Positions 26,825-35,543 of a stretch of DNA of 64,000 bases are shown here, one piece after another. Where the stretch lies: assembly GCF_004137765.1 (NCBI RefSeq), contig NZ_NOIS01000003.1, forward strand, positions 248,001-312,000. The letters run 5' to 3'. The DNA is from Rothia uropygialis (GTDB lineage Bacteria; Actinomycetota; Actinomycetes; Actinomycetales; Micrococcaceae). The translations under genes and the position numbers were made by a program. The stretch's first letter is position 1. Each line of letters starts with the position of its first letter. The notes under the pieces were generated by a model. That model saw only the letters and a program-made list of their open reading frames with translations, searched no databases and was not told the DNA's origin.

Positions 26825-28578
26825 GCCCTGCTCATCGCTGTGTACACCATTTCGATTGTTGCCGCGTTCCTGGCCCAGGTTCTGTCACGGGCAAAATTCC
26901 GGCCCGCATCGCGCAGTTCCTTGTTCCAGACAGTACCGGCTGAAGCCGCCTTGAGCTTCGCGGCCAGTTCTCCCGTCGCTCCGGGAGTATACAGAGCCCG
27001 GTTCGCCTGCGCTCCGTAGGCCCCCTCTGCGAGCTCCCGCAAAGGTGGCACGTCGGACATGAGAACAGGAGTCCCCGCCGCAAATGCCTCGATCGGTTTG
27101 AGCGGTGTGACCCTCCGGCAGACCTCAGCATTCGTCCGGGGAACGCAAAAAAGATCCAAACAGCGATGATACGCACGGGCGGCGTCTGAACCCACCCTTC
27201 CCGTGAAAGTGACCCATGCGGAGATCCCCAAGTCTTCCGCGAGTCTCTCCAGCGAAGGACGAGACGCGCCATCCCCGGCCAACAGAACCCGTAGATCGGC
27301 CCCCTGCTGGCGGGCAATCGCGACAGCCTTCAGCAAAACGTCGAATCCTTCGTAGTCGATCAAGGAAGAGACCGAACCCACCCAGAAGCCGCCTTCGGGC
27401 AGACCATTTGACTCCCGGACCTTGGAAGAGTTCCTTCTCTCGTCGAAATATTCGGGCGCAACACCGTTTGGCACCACCGTCACCTTCTCCGGAGGCACAC
27501 CGCGCTTCACGATCTCTGTCTTCATGACCTCGGAAAGGGTCACCACGTGATCGGCCCGGTGCATCATCCGAGTTTCTTGCAACCGCAAAGCGAGGAACCG
27601 CTCCGACCATCGCGCTTCGGCCCGAGCGTCGATGCTTTCTCGGCCAGCTGCCCAAGTCTCTTCCAACAGCCCCCGCACCTCATAAATCCATGGGAGGTCG
27701 AATCCTCTGGCCAACGCGTCCGTCATGAGCGCATTGGTGTAGTTGGTAGTGCAGTGAAGCAGGGTTGGACGAAAGCTATCGACCATCGGTGCCATGATGT
27801 CGACCTGTTGTTGCAGACGGGCAGCCAGTCCATGATCCAAACGAGACCGAAGTATCCGGCGATACCGGACGCCATCGATGTCTTGATCGTCCCGACCCTG
27901 CGGAATTCCAATCATCGCGGGATAACCCATTCGGGTAACGGCCTGGATGGCCAGTCCTCGTTGGAACAATGCGCGCAGAAGGCGATGAGTTCGCAGAGTG
28001 TAGCCGGACTGTGTATGTGGAAGGGAGCTAGTCAACACGTGAAACGCCCGAGGCGGCGTACCCGTCGGCCAGCTGGCTCGCGGATTCGCCTCCACGCTAG
28101 GGGCCTGCAGGAGAAATTCGGGACCCATGGTTTCCGCTTCGCTGCGCAGCCTGTCGGACATTCGGCCGCTTCCCCGCGAATCAGCCTCGAGAATACGTAT
28201 GGCATCCGACATGTTCCCTTGTTTCCAGGCGGCGCGAGCACGAGTTGTCGAGGGCAGTGTCGCCAGGTTCACCGCAACAGCGCCGACCTCGAGAGCTACC
28301 TCTGTTGCGATCCGGTACGCGAAACCCCGCTTCGATCCTGACAAACTCGCTGCGGCCAGGATCCGAGCTTTCTCCACGTCGCCGCGGGAATAGGCAGACA
28401 ACGCCCGTAAACCGGCAATGGGCAGCGCTCCCATGAGGATGCGAAAAACCTGTGCCGGTCTGCGCGGTAGCCTCCGGGACCCTTGAACCGTCAGGTGAAC
28501 CGGGTCGTCCCAGGCATGTTGCACCGCGGTTCGCACCAACAAGGCGAGGTTCCTCAACACATAACGAAAATTTGTCAC
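26821..28578 (-). CDS. GT4 glycosyltransferase (paralogue of the 17.5 kb gene)
   Basis: 585 residues. Residues 1-160 are helical, and residues about 165-585 are a GT-B family 4 enzyme: SSLPHTQSGYTLRTHRLLRA, IYEVRGLLEETW, VVPNGVAPEYF, LLAGDGASRPSLERL and the EX7E-type RVTPLKPIEAFAAGTPV. It starts at a GTG 6 nt after the preceding GT4 gene and ends with ATGA into the permease. Its likeness to the 17.5 kb enzyme suggests duplication within the locus. Confidence 0.87.
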   Translation of the reverse strand: MTNFRYVLRNLALLVRTAVQHAWDDPVHLTVQGSRRLPRRPAQVFRILMGALPIAGLRALSAYSRGDVEKARILAAASLSGSKRGFAYRIATEVALEVGAVAVNLATLPSTTRARAAWKQGNMSDAIRILEADSRGSGRMSDRLRSEAETMGPEFLLQAPSVEANPRASWPTGTPPRAFHVLTSSLPHTQSGYTLRTHRLLRALFQRGLAIQAVTRMGYPAMIGIPQGRDDQDIDGVRYRRILRSRLDHGLAARLQQQVDIMAPMVDSFRPTLLHCTTNYTNALMTDALARGFDLPWIYEVRGLLEETWAAGRESIDARAEARWSERFLALRLQETRMMHRADHVVTLSEVMKTEIVKRGVPPEKVTVVPNGVAPEYFDERRNSSKVRESNGLPEGGFWVGSVSSLIDYEGFDVLLKAVAIARQQGADLRVLLAGDGASRPSLERLAEDLGISAWVTFTGRVGSDAARAYHRCLDLFCVPRTNAEVCRRVTPLKPIEAFAAGTPVLMSDVPPLRELAEGAYGAQANRALYTPGATGELAAKLKAASAGTVWNKELRDAGRNFARDRTWARNAATIEMVYTAMSRA

Positions 28579-28584
28579 GGCGCC

Positions 28585-29817
28585 CTATCCGGAGGACCGG
28601 CATGTCGTCGCGCGGACCACGCCCAAATACTTGTCGCTGAGCTGCAGGGAATTGGATTGGTCGCGAACCCACTCCCGCCCCGCATCACCGTGGTCCATTT
28701 GGGAAGGATCTTGAGCCATATCGACCCAGTGCCAACCCAGCGCCTTCGAGTCTCCGGGCTCGCAAACGAATCCCGCACCGGACTCTCGAACGATTTGAGC
28801 CGCTTCTCCCGCGAGCATCGCCGATACATGTCGGTTGGTGGCCAAGACTTCATAGAGCTTAGACGGTACGGTCCACTCGAAGGGCGCCCATCCCCTGAGT
28901 GAGACGACGACGGTATCCGCCCATTCGTAGTGCCGCCACACTTCTTCAGGCGGGACCATGTCCAGGATGCTGATGGATGCTTGAGACTCTCTGGCCCTTT
29001 CGATCAGTTGTTCTCTGGCAACGCCGTCGCCCACGAGCCTCAATTCGATATCCACGCCCCCAGCGGCAGCCATGCCGGCCGCATCTATCACGGCGCCCAG
29101 ACCCTGACTGCGACCGAGGGTACCCAGGTACAGGACCTTGAGACTTCCCCTGCGGAAGTGCGGGCGGCCCGTGACCGGTATCGATTCCAGATCCGCCCCA
29201 TTGCGAATCACGGATACGTGTTCGGCCCCCCTGGACCTCAGCACCTCGGCGAACCGAAAACTCGTAGTAACCACGTGCTTGGATCTGATCTGGGAGCGTG
29301 TGACGAGGTTGTGAGTGGCAGCTCGAGCCTTGGCCACCAAGCCATTCGAATTCTTGGCCCCACCCGTGTAAGTAACCAGGTCCGGCCATGCGTCGCGCAT
29401 CTCGATAATCAGAGGGGCCTTGAATATCCAAGAAGCCAGATGTCCTGGGATCAGAGAGGCGAGCGCGGGAACGGTCACAATCACCGCGTCATAACGGTCA
29501 CCTGCCAAAGGAAGCCCCGCCACAACACTCAGGCCGGCAACCACGAAATGGTCTACCGTTCTGGAGACGACCCCGTAGCCATGAGAAAAATAAGGGAGAC
29601 GGATTACGGTTTCGCCGTACACGCCTTTTTGCGGGGAGAAAGCCTTGGTTCCGCGACGAAGTCTGGCCGTATGGCGAGGAAGCGGGTAGTGAGGAAGGGC
29701 GGTAATCACCGTTACCTCATGCCCGTCCCGAAGCCAATGCTTCACAAAGCTGTCCCAGCGCCGCTGAGGAGCCCCAATTTCTGGACGATAATAATGAGTG
29801 ACGAGCAGAATTTTCAC
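28585..29817 (-). CDS. GT4 glycosyltransferase, WbuB/WcaI-like
   Basis: 410 residues beginning MKILLVTHYYRPEIGAPQRR, as in WbuB-type transferases. A second block, LIIEMRDAWPDLV, and the C-domain VLYLGTLGRSQGLGAVIDA and VPSKLYEVLATNRHV carry the nucleotide-sugar site. The GTG at 29817 has AGGGAC upstream. It is first in the minus-strand operon that continues to 22469. A TACTAT box at about 29905 could be its -10, but no good -35 is seen. Confidence 0.85.
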   Translation of the reverse strand: MKILLVTHYYRPEIGAPQRRWDSFVKHWLRDGHEVTVITALPHYPLPRHTARLRRGTKAFSPQKGVYGETVIRLPYFSHGYGVVSRTVDHFVVAGLSVVAGLPLAGDRYDAVIVTVPALASLIPGHLASWIFKAPLIIEMRDAWPDLVTYTGGAKNSNGLVAKARAATHNLVTRSQIRSKHVVTTSFRFAEVLRSRGAEHVSVIRNGADLESIPVTGRPHFRRGSLKVLYLGTLGRSQGLGAVIDAAGMAAAGGVDIELRLVGDGVAREQLIERARESQASISILDMVPPEEVWRHYEWADTVVVSLRGWAPFEWTVPSKLYEVLATNRHVSAMLAGEAAQIVRESGAGFVCEPGDSKALGWHWVDMAQDPSQMDHGDAGREWVRDQSNSLQLSDKYLGVVRATTCRSSG

Positions 29818-30215
29818 GCGGGGTCCCTCGAGGCGGCGACACTCTCTCGATCCGGTGGTGTCGACAAAATTCTCCTCAGGGTGTCTTCAGTAATTCGAAA
29901 CCCATAGTACCGATGGCTATCTGGTCAGGAGAAAACCCGGCCACAGGGTATTTTTCGTGGATTCCGCCTCGCCCCTCATCGAGCAGGACGCTCAGGCCTC
30001 ATTACGTCCTCCCTCTGGCCTTCTTCCCAGCTGGGAGGGAAACAGAAGTCCACGACAACTCGAGCGTCCTCTTCCCGTACTTTGGACGACCTTGTCAACG
30101 GAGGCTTCCACATTTCATTTCTGCGGCCCAATGTTACAAACCGGAACGACTTGAGGAACCGTCGTGGAAGGTGGTTTCCGCCGAAGCATCACCTCGCAAC
30201 GGTCTTTAAGCAAAG

Positions 30216-30247
30216 CGTCCCGCTCGAGTGCGAGCACGAGCGGGACG
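30216..30247. terminator. Perfect 11 bp hairpin in the gap
   Basis: CGTCCCGCTCG pairs with CGAGCGGGACG across a 10 nt loop. On the minus strand it is followed by CTTTGCTT, a weak T-rich run, so it may end a minus-strand RNA or be part of a small RNA. Confidence 0.4.
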
Positions 30248-30521
30248 TTGGCTTCCGCAATTCCCCCAAACGAGGAGGGCCGATCGACGTCGGCACCTAG
30301 CCTCCGCGCGGAAGCAATTTCCGACCCCCATAGCCGGCCGGAAACCTTGAAGCAGATCCAGTTTGTACAAGATGTTGTATCTGTTGTATGTACCGATAAT
30401 AACGGATCAACCCCAAGAATGCAGAGGAATTTGGGGGACAATTAGTGATTTGTAGCACTTTTCCTACTCACCAGTACGGAAGTTGCGCACCCCGCCCTCC
30501 CACAACATGCGCTGAAGGCCG

Positions 30522-30527
30522 TAAAGT
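30522..30527 (+). promoter_or_regulatory. Leaderless-type -10 box of the SDR gene
   Basis: TAAAGT is separated by exactly 7 nt from the ATG at 30535, so transcription would begin at or next to the start codon. A CCCACA -35 at 30499 with a 17 nt spacer is weak. Confidence 0.45.
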
Positions 30528-30534
30528 GGCTGAC

Positions 30535-31305
30535 ATGAACGATTCGACCGTTTCACCGAGCTCCATTTCGGAGCCCCTTGCAGAAATCCGACGCCTCGCC
30601 TCCACAGAACCCGATCGGCCGATCGCCGTGGTCACCGGGGCCTCAGGCGGCATCGGCTCGCAGGTCGCACGGGATCTGTCGCACGATCACATCGTCGTCG
30701 CCATTGGGCGCAATAAGGATCGACTGGAGCAGGTCAAAGCCGACTGCGGCTCCGAGAGCATCGTCGTGCCACTGGTTCTCGACCTCGATGACGTTGAGAA
30801 CATAGCGGAAACCCTTGGAAGCCTTCCGCGGGTCGATGCATTGATCAACGCTGCCGCGGTCGCTCCCCGCTTCACGCTCGAGGACGCCCGGCCATCCGAC
30901 TGGGAAGCGGCCCTTCGCACCAATGTCACCGCTCCTGCGGAAGTCACACGCTCGGTTCTTCCTCAGTTGCGAGAATCTCGGGGAACCGTGGTGTTCCTCG
31001 GTTCGGGGGCTTCCCGCGCGTCCAACCAGTACAACGTGATTTATTCGGCCACCAAACACGCGCTGCAAGCGACAGCGGACGGTTTCCGGAAACAGGTCTC
31101 CGAAGACGGAGTCCGTGTCGCAACCGTCGCACCCGGACCCACCGACACGCCTATGGTCCACTGGGACGACGAATATCCGAAGGCCGAGCCGCCGACGTTC
31201 ATCGACCCTGCGACCGTGGCGCGCTCAATTCGCCACGTCATCGACGCCCCCGACGACACCCAGATCACCGAGGTTTGGGTTAGGCCTCGCATAGAGGCCA
31301 AGTGA
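30535..31305 (+). CDS. SDR family oxidoreductase
   Basis: 256 residues from the ATG at 30535. GASGGIGSQ is the cofactor loop, NAAAVAP the NNAG-like motif, and YSATKHAL the catalytic YxxxK. The late PGPTDTPMVHW segment is the usual substrate loop. It stands alone between two noncoding stretches, so the substrate cannot be inferred. It is not close to the SDR at 983-1777. Confidence 0.85.
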   Translation: MNDSTVSPSSISEPLAEIRRLASTEPDRPIAVVTGASGGIGSQVARDLSHDHIVVAIGRNKDRLEQVKADCGSESIVVPLVLDLDDVENIAETLGSLPRVDALINAAAVAPRFTLEDARPSDWEAALRTNVTAPAEVTRSVLPQLRESRGTVVFLGSGASRASNQYNVIYSATKHALQATADGFRKQVSEDGVRVATVAPGPTDTPMVHWDDEYPKAEPPTFIDPATVARSIRHVIDAPDDTQITEVWVRPRIEAK

Positions 31306-31687
31306 GGCTGGCCGTGCGGCGGGGCCCACGCATCCTTCAGCCAATCTTCTGGAGCGCAAGGACGTAAATCACCGCGCCGCACGGCAAACTCTTCACACAG
31401 GACCCCAATTGCCTGGTAGGGTAATTAACGTACACGCCGAACAGCGACGCACAACGAGGTCCGTCAGCGACATCGGCTTTTTCAATTCGAGACACACAGG
31501 CCCCCTGATCCACGGCGGGCCAATCATCAAACAAGGCGGCGACATTTACTATCCCGCCTGATCCCCACCAATTTTTTGAGTTCTTTAAAGCAGTACGCCT
31601 GCATTCAGTAGCTCAAGAACCGCGTCGGCAGAATCGATGCGGAGTACATGGTCACCTCAGGTGGCCGACACGAAGGAAAGAATAATA
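31306..31687. other. 382 bp gap: SDR downstream hairpin and long leader of the cold-shock gene
   Basis: GCCGTGCGGCG (31311-31321) and CGCCGCACGGC (31375-31385) form a perfect 11 bp long-range stem just after the SDR stop. The last ~120 bp before the csp gene, with T-rich TTTTTTGAGTTCTTTAAAG and a GGTCACC/GGTGGCC hairpin, probably form the long 5' leader typical of cold-shock mRNAs. Confidence 0.45.
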
Positions 31688-31891
31688 ATGGCTACAGGCA
31701 CCGTAAAATGGTTCAACGTCGAAAAGGGCTACGGCTTCATCGCTCCCGATGACCAGTCCAGCGATCTCTTCGCTCACTACAGCGCCATCGAGGGCTCCGG
31801 TTTCCGCGGCCTCGAAGAGGGCCAGGCTGTTGAGTACCAGGCCGAGCAGGGTCCCAAGGGTCTCCAGGCTACGAGCATCCGCGTTCTCTAA
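31688..31891 (+). CDS. csp: Cold-shock protein, CspA family
   Basis: 67 residues, the full length of the family. [20 protein letters not shown] carries RNP1 (KGYGFI), and LFAHYSAIE is the RNP2 region, here with HYS instead of the common HFS or VHF. It is a single OB-fold that binds single-stranded RNA/DNA. GGAAAG lies upstream of the ATG, and an intrinsic terminator follows, so it is monocistronic. Confidence 0.95.
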   Translation: MATGTVKWFNVEKGYGFIAPDDQSSDLFAHYSAIEGSGFRGLEEGQAVEYQAEQGPKGLQATSIRVL

Positions 31892-31924
31892 ACGCGTTGT
31901 CCCCGCAATGAGGGGATAGCTGAA

Positions 31925-31967
31925 AGGGCTGCTGGCGAACATGTGTTCGTCAGTGGCTCTTTTTTTG
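31925..31967 (+). terminator. Intrinsic terminator of the csp gene
   Basis: AGGGCTGCTGGCGAAC and GTTCGTCAGTGGCTCT form a long stem with a 4 nt loop, followed by seven T. Confidence 0.9.
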
Positions 31968-32058
31968 TGTCGCTGCACCCTGCGATTGCGTGTGGGAAAC
32001 CTCCCCTAAATTTAGCCATTGCATACCTGAAGTTGGTTTGAGGAAAGGCTCCACACGG

Positions 32059-32087
32059 CTGACAACGCGGGAAATTCGGCTTATTCT
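32059..32087 (+). promoter_or_regulatory. Leaderless promoter of the ferritin gene
   Basis: CTGACA (32059-32064), a 17 nt spacer, and TATTCT (32082-32087), then exactly 7 nt to the ATG at 32095. Both hexamers and the spacing are good for the housekeeping sigma factor. The start codon has no Shine-Dalgarno, which fits a leaderless mRNA. Confidence 0.7.
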
Positions 32088-32094
32088 CGAAGCT

Positions 32095-32610
32095 ATGAAG
32101 ATGTCTACAGACCTTGAAAAGAAATTCCAGGACCAAATCACTCTCGAGTTCGAAGCCTCGATCACCTACCGACAGCTGGCCATCGAGGCCGATGAGCAGG
32201 ACCTTCCCGGCATTGCCGCGTGGCTTCGCCACCAGGCGGACGAGGAAGTCGTGCACGCCAACAAGTTCATCGACCACCTCTCGGACCGTGGCAACCACGC
32301 CGAAATCGGCCAGATCAGCGCCCCCTCGGTCAAGACCGGGCTGTCCGTGTTGGAGATCTTCGAGGCCGCGCTGGCCCACGAGGAGAAGGTTTCCCAGTCG
32401 ATTCGCGACCTCTACCGCGAAGCCGACGCCGAGGGGGACTACGATTCTCGTCCTTTGCTCAACTGGTTCGTTGATGAGCAGATCGAGGAAGAGGCCACCG
32501 CCTCCGAGATCATCGGCCGCATCAAGCTGACCGAGAACGACGGCTCCGGAATACTCCGCCTCGACGCAGAACTCGGCAAGCGCCCCGAAGAGGGCACCGA
32601 AGACGACTAG
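32095..32610 (+). CDS. ftn: Ferritin (non-heme, Ftn/BfrB-like)
   Basis: 171 residues. Ferroxidase-centre ligands are visible: E in QITLEFEASITYRQL, the E-x-x-H pair in DEEVVHANKF, and E/Q in LLNWFVDEQIEEE. It stores iron as a 24-mer shell. The C-terminus is acidic. It starts at 32095 or the ATG two codons on. An IdeR-like box is not obvious. It complements the efeUOB uptake system elsewhere in the window. Confidence 0.92.
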   Translation: MKMSTDLEKKFQDQITLEFEASITYRQLAIEADEQDLPGIAAWLRHQADEEVVHANKFIDHLSDRGNHAEIGQISAPSVKTGLSVLEIFEAALAHEEKVSQSIRDLYREADAEGDYDSRPLLNWFVDEQIEEEATASEIIGRIKLTENDGSGILRLDAELGKRPEEGTEDD

Positions 32611-32637
32611 GAATCGATCCTCACTTTTACAAGCTGA

Positions 32638-32671
32638 GGGCCCTCGAACCTCAACGGTTCGAGGGCCCTTT
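32638..32671 (+). terminator. Intrinsic terminator of the ferritin gene
   Basis: GGGCCCTCGAACC and GGTTCGAGGGCCC form a perfect 13 bp stem with a 5 nt loop, followed by TTT. Confidence 0.85.
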
Positions 32672-32731
32672 GTGCTTGCATCTTCTGTGCGAGCACAAGC
32701 TGACTCCTCATGAGTCGAAAGCGTATGCGAA

Positions 32732-32854
32732 TCAGTCCTTGGAGTTTTTCTTGCCCTTGTCGATGCGCTGTTCCTCGGCCTCTTGATTCGTTTCGCCTTC
32801 TCCGGGTTCTTCTTCGGAGATCTCTTCTTCGGGTCGATGGTTCGATTCAGTCAT
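32732..32854 (-). CDS. Very small acidic/charged protein, unknown
   Basis: 40 residues, rich in Glu and ending in KGKKNSKD; no hydrophobic segment. It has GGAAGG about 9 nt before the ATG and overlaps the upstream 32847 gene by 8 bp, which supports translation. Function unknown. Confidence 0.5.
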   Translation of the reverse strand: MTESNHRPEEEISEEEPGEGETNQEAEEQRIDKGKKNSKD

Positions 32855-33263
32855 GATGCTCTTCCTTCCGATCGGATGTTCCGGTGACCTTCGGGACGAA
32901 AATGGTCCGCCCCGTCGTCACACGCGGTTTTGCCACCGCGAGGCAAATTGCCTCTCGCACGGCTTCGGGATCCTGAGGTATGCGATGCCAGACGATGCCT
33001 GCACTGGGGTCGCTGCGATCCTTGGGGATGATCCACCCCAAGGAGATGAACGCCCTTGTCAGCGACGCGATGTCCTCTGCTATGGGAGTACCGTCCGTGT
33101 CACGGACCTCGCCGCTGCTTGTTTGAAGTCCCCATCGGTACTTCGCGCAGATCTGCAAAGCCCACTGGGATTCGTCGCGCACGTATTGCGGGGGAATCTT
33201 GAGCATAGTGACCGACACCGGCTGGGTATCGTACGAGATGGTGAGCTCCTTTGCCCGGTGCAT
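32847..33263 (-). CDS. Small hypothetical protein
   Basis: 138 residues from the ATG at 33263, which lies in the TGATG that ends a 33-residue upstream frame. Features are a Trp-containing core (WALQICAKYRWGLQ) and GWIIPKDRSDPSAGIVWH. No family recognised. No signal or membrane helix. An internal start near the AAGGAG at 33243 is possible. Confidence 0.55.
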   Translation of the reverse strand: MHRAKELTISYDTQPVSVTMLKIPPQYVRDESQWALQICAKYRWGLQTSSGEVRDTDGTPIAEDIASLTRAFISLGWIIPKDRSDPSAGIVWHRIPQDPEAVREAICLAVAKPRVTTGRTIFVPKVTGTSDRKEEHHD

Positions 33264-33364
33264 CAGCAACGATGCCCGACGCAAAAGGTCGCTCCAAAAC
33301 CTCCGGTGTCCGCAGCGCCTGCCTTCCGGCGAGCAAACCGTCCATTGGTGTAGTGGTCAGCCAT
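33263..33364 (-). CDS. Possible 33-residue upstream peptide, coupled to the next gene
   Basis: ATG at 33364 with AAGGTAAGG just upstream encodes MADHYTNGRFARRKAG and so on, basic and Gly-rich. The stop overlaps the next start as TGATG. Short and unsupported by homology, so tentative. Confidence 0.3.
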   Translation of the reverse strand: MADHYTNGRFARRKAGAADTGGFGATFCVGHRC

Positions 33365-33465
33365 AATCCTTACCTTCTTGTTTTTTACGGCTGTACGCTT
33401 CACTGCCCACTCAACCCCGAGTCAGCCCGGAGTTCAAGTGCTTTTGCCGTGCTTTGCGGGGGAAA

Positions 33466-34182
33466 TTATCGGCCCAGCTGGTTGTCCAGGTCCCTCAAGT
33501 ATGCGGAGAACCCTTGGGGCACACGCCCCGTCCTCCGTGCCGAAGTCACGACTCGCATGGAATCGGTGGCCACCCAGCGCGCGCCCGTCTCCTTGAGCCG
33601 CGCGACGACGTCAAGATCTTCCCCGACCTGCAGGTTGCGGAAGCCGCCAATCCCCTCGAGACAGCTCAGGCGAATACCCATATTTGCCCCGTGAATGGCC
33701 GAATGACCTTCGCCCAAGGGGTGCTGTTCGAGCCAGAGTCGGCACGTCGGAGTATGAGGGGGCTCGTCGGGCATGACGCTGCCGATCACGAGGTCCGTCC
33801 CCTCATTGGCCAGGGAAATATGCTTGGCGAGCCAATCTTGGGGCACACGCGAATCGGCGTCGGTGTGCGCGGTCCAAATGTTCTCGGAAGGTATTCGCTG
33901 AAAGAATTCCGCGAGTCGAAGAGTCCCGGCGGCACGGACGGAGCCGACGCTCGCGAAATTTCCCTCAATCAGCGTCAAGACCTCTTCACCAGTGTGTCGG
34001 GCCGCTTCCGAGACCACGCGAGCACTGCCATCCGTGCAACGGTCCAACACGACGACGATATACGTCGGCACGTTCACCTGCTGAGCGGCATCTCTGATCG
34101 AGGCCAAACAATGTTCCAGATAGCCCTCTTCGTTGTGGGCGGGGACGACGACGCCCATGGCCTGGAGTGAGCGCCCGTTCAC
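33466..34182 (-). CDS. GT2 family glycosyltransferase
   Basis: 238 residues from the GTG at 34182, which has GGGAGG 7 nt upstream and overlaps the upstream stop as GTGA. VVVPAHNEEGYLEHCLASI is the GT2 start, VVVLDRCTDGS follows, and HTDADSRVPQDW holds the D-x-D metal site. The late VGEDLDVVARL gives the ED motif. No membrane helices, so it is a soluble enzyme. Third gene of the ACAD/PIG-L-methyltransferase/GT2 operon. Confidence 0.85.
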   Translation of the reverse strand: MNGRSLQAMGVVVPAHNEEGYLEHCLASIRDAAQQVNVPTYIVVVLDRCTDGSARVVSEAARHTGEEVLTLIEGNFASVGSVRAAGTLRLAEFFQRIPSENIWTAHTDADSRVPQDWLAKHISLANEGTDLVIGSVMPDEPPHTPTCRLWLEQHPLGEGHSAIHGANMGIRLSCLEGIGGFRNLQVGEDLDVVARLKETGARWVATDSMRVVTSARRTGRVPQGFSAYLRDLDNQLGR

Positions 34183-35543
34183 GACGCGACCTCCCTGCTC
34201 GACTTCTCCGCGGCCCAGAGAGCGAGCTCGAAATCGGGATCCGCTATGGTCACCGCCCGCGGAAGGTCGAGCTTTTCGTCGAGGATTCGGTGAACGCCAG
34301 CGGCCCGCATCGGCCAGCCCACGATGGGGTGGGTCCAATGGCATGCAAGGACTGTACTGGCTCCGGAGGCAGCGATGAGCTCCCCGAGCCTCGACAACCG
34401 CCCCGGGCTGAGAAAGTAACCGATTTCGGAAAGCACCACCAGATCGAAGTGTCGACCGCACACGGCCTCACCCCATTCTTCGGGGACGGACGCACGAACC
34501 CATTCGATGCGATCGGATACGGTCTCCTCTCGGGCGCGGGCCAGTGCGTCGGCGCTCTCGTCGACCGCGAGGACACTGTTGCATCGAGTGAGAAGATCAC
34601 GCGCCAAAGTTCCTACGGAGCACCCCAACTCGAGAACTGTTCCGTATTGGGGCCGCGGCAACGCCGCCAGGGTCAAGGCCCTTTTGCGCTGTTCGTACCA
34701 GCTGCTCTTGGTCGCCCACGGGTCCTCGGAGATCCGGTGGAGCTCATCGAAGGGGCTCACTTCGCCGCGCTCCGGGGCCAGGAAGACCTCGAAACCGCGA
34801 TCAAAATGGGCCAGGACCTCGGCGGACAACAAGGCCTCATTGCCTTCTTCGGGGCCGAGCGGTTCGGTTTGGGAACGATGCTTGCTCAGGGCGGCCTGCT
34901 TGGCCTCACGCATGGCCTCGTCGAGGTCGAAACGGACGAAGGGTTGTTGCGCGGCGCAGGAAGCCACATCGGATGGCGTCCCCCAGTGCCACAGCCACAA
35001 GGGCGCCTCCAGGTGAGTCGCATCGGTTCGCCACGCCGCGATCGAGGCCGCCCGAGCCGCAGCCTCGTGATCCGTATGTCCGTCCCCACGCCACGTCGAA
35101 ACGACGAGGGTACGGCTCGCCGAAAGGCCGAGGAGGTCCACGAGCACATTGACCAGCTCCGTCTGGCTCTTCACGAGGCGACTGTCTCCCAGATCCAGCA
35201 AATGGACTCTCGCGTGCGGAGCCAGCGTCGACGCGGCCTCCCGGATTTCACGTTCCCGGATACTCCGCAGATCTGCCGGATCATGCGTCGGGGAATTCGG
35301 GTGTGATGCTTCGCCGGCCGTCGCGACCACGATGTCAATCTCCATCCCCCGAGCGCCGGCGGCCGTGATGAGGCCAGCTGCCGTCAGCGTTTCGTCATCG
35401 GGGTGAGCCGCGACGGCGACAAGCCGGTCAAATGGCTCGAGGCTCAGTTTCTCTGCGGTTGCCAGCAGCGGCTCGGAACTCCATACGGATTCGGGTGTGC
35501 CGGAGTCGTCGTGGCGGAACCGGGGCGCCTGTTCCGGGCTCAC
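34179..35543 (-). CDS. Fusion of PIG-L deacetylase and class I SAM methyltransferase
   Basis: 454 residues. Residues about 35-240 are a PIG-L/MshB-like zinc deacetylase: AAHPDDETL (His-Pro-Asp-Asp motif) and a late DHEAAARAA with the third ligand. Residues about 275-440 are a class I methyltransferase: ELGCSVGTLARDLL is the SAM-binding loop, and FDLVVLSEIGYFL the conserved D-x-x-x-x-x-E stretch. It starts at a GTG overlapping the ACAD stop and ends at GTGA with the GT2 gene. The pair of activities predicts N-deacetylation of an amino sugar and methylation of a product of the operon. Confidence 0.85.
   Translation of the reverse strand: MSPEQAPRFRHDDSGTPESVWSSEPLLATAEKLSLEPFDRLVAVAAHPDDETLTAAGLITAAGARGMEIDIVVATAGEASHPNSPTHDPADLRSIREREIREAASTLAPHARVHLLDLGDSRLVKSQTELVNVLVDLLGLSASRTLVVSTWRGDGHTDHEAAARAASIAAWRTDATHLEAPLWLWHWGTPSDVASCAAQQPFVRFDLDEAMREAKQAALSKHRSQTEPLGPEEGNEALLSAEVLAHFDRGFEVFLAPERGEVSPFDELHRISEDPWATKSSWYEQRKRALTLAALPRPQYGTVLELGCSVGTLARDLLTRCNSVLAVDESADALARAREETVSDRIEWVRASVPEEWGEAVCGRHFDLVVLSEIGYFLSPGRLSRLGELIAASGASTVLACHWTHPIVGWPMRAAGVHRILDEKLDLPRAVTIADPDFELALWAAEKSSREVAS

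Larger units (their letters stand above)
29818..30534. other. 717 bp gap without a convincing gene
   Basis: Separates the minus-strand polysaccharide operon from the SDR gene. It holds a perfect 11 bp hairpin (30216-30247) and, near 30363-30402, three TTGTA motifs (30363, 30375, 30384) followed by GATAAT at 30395. Open frames here are short and lack family-like sequence. Confidence 0.6.
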
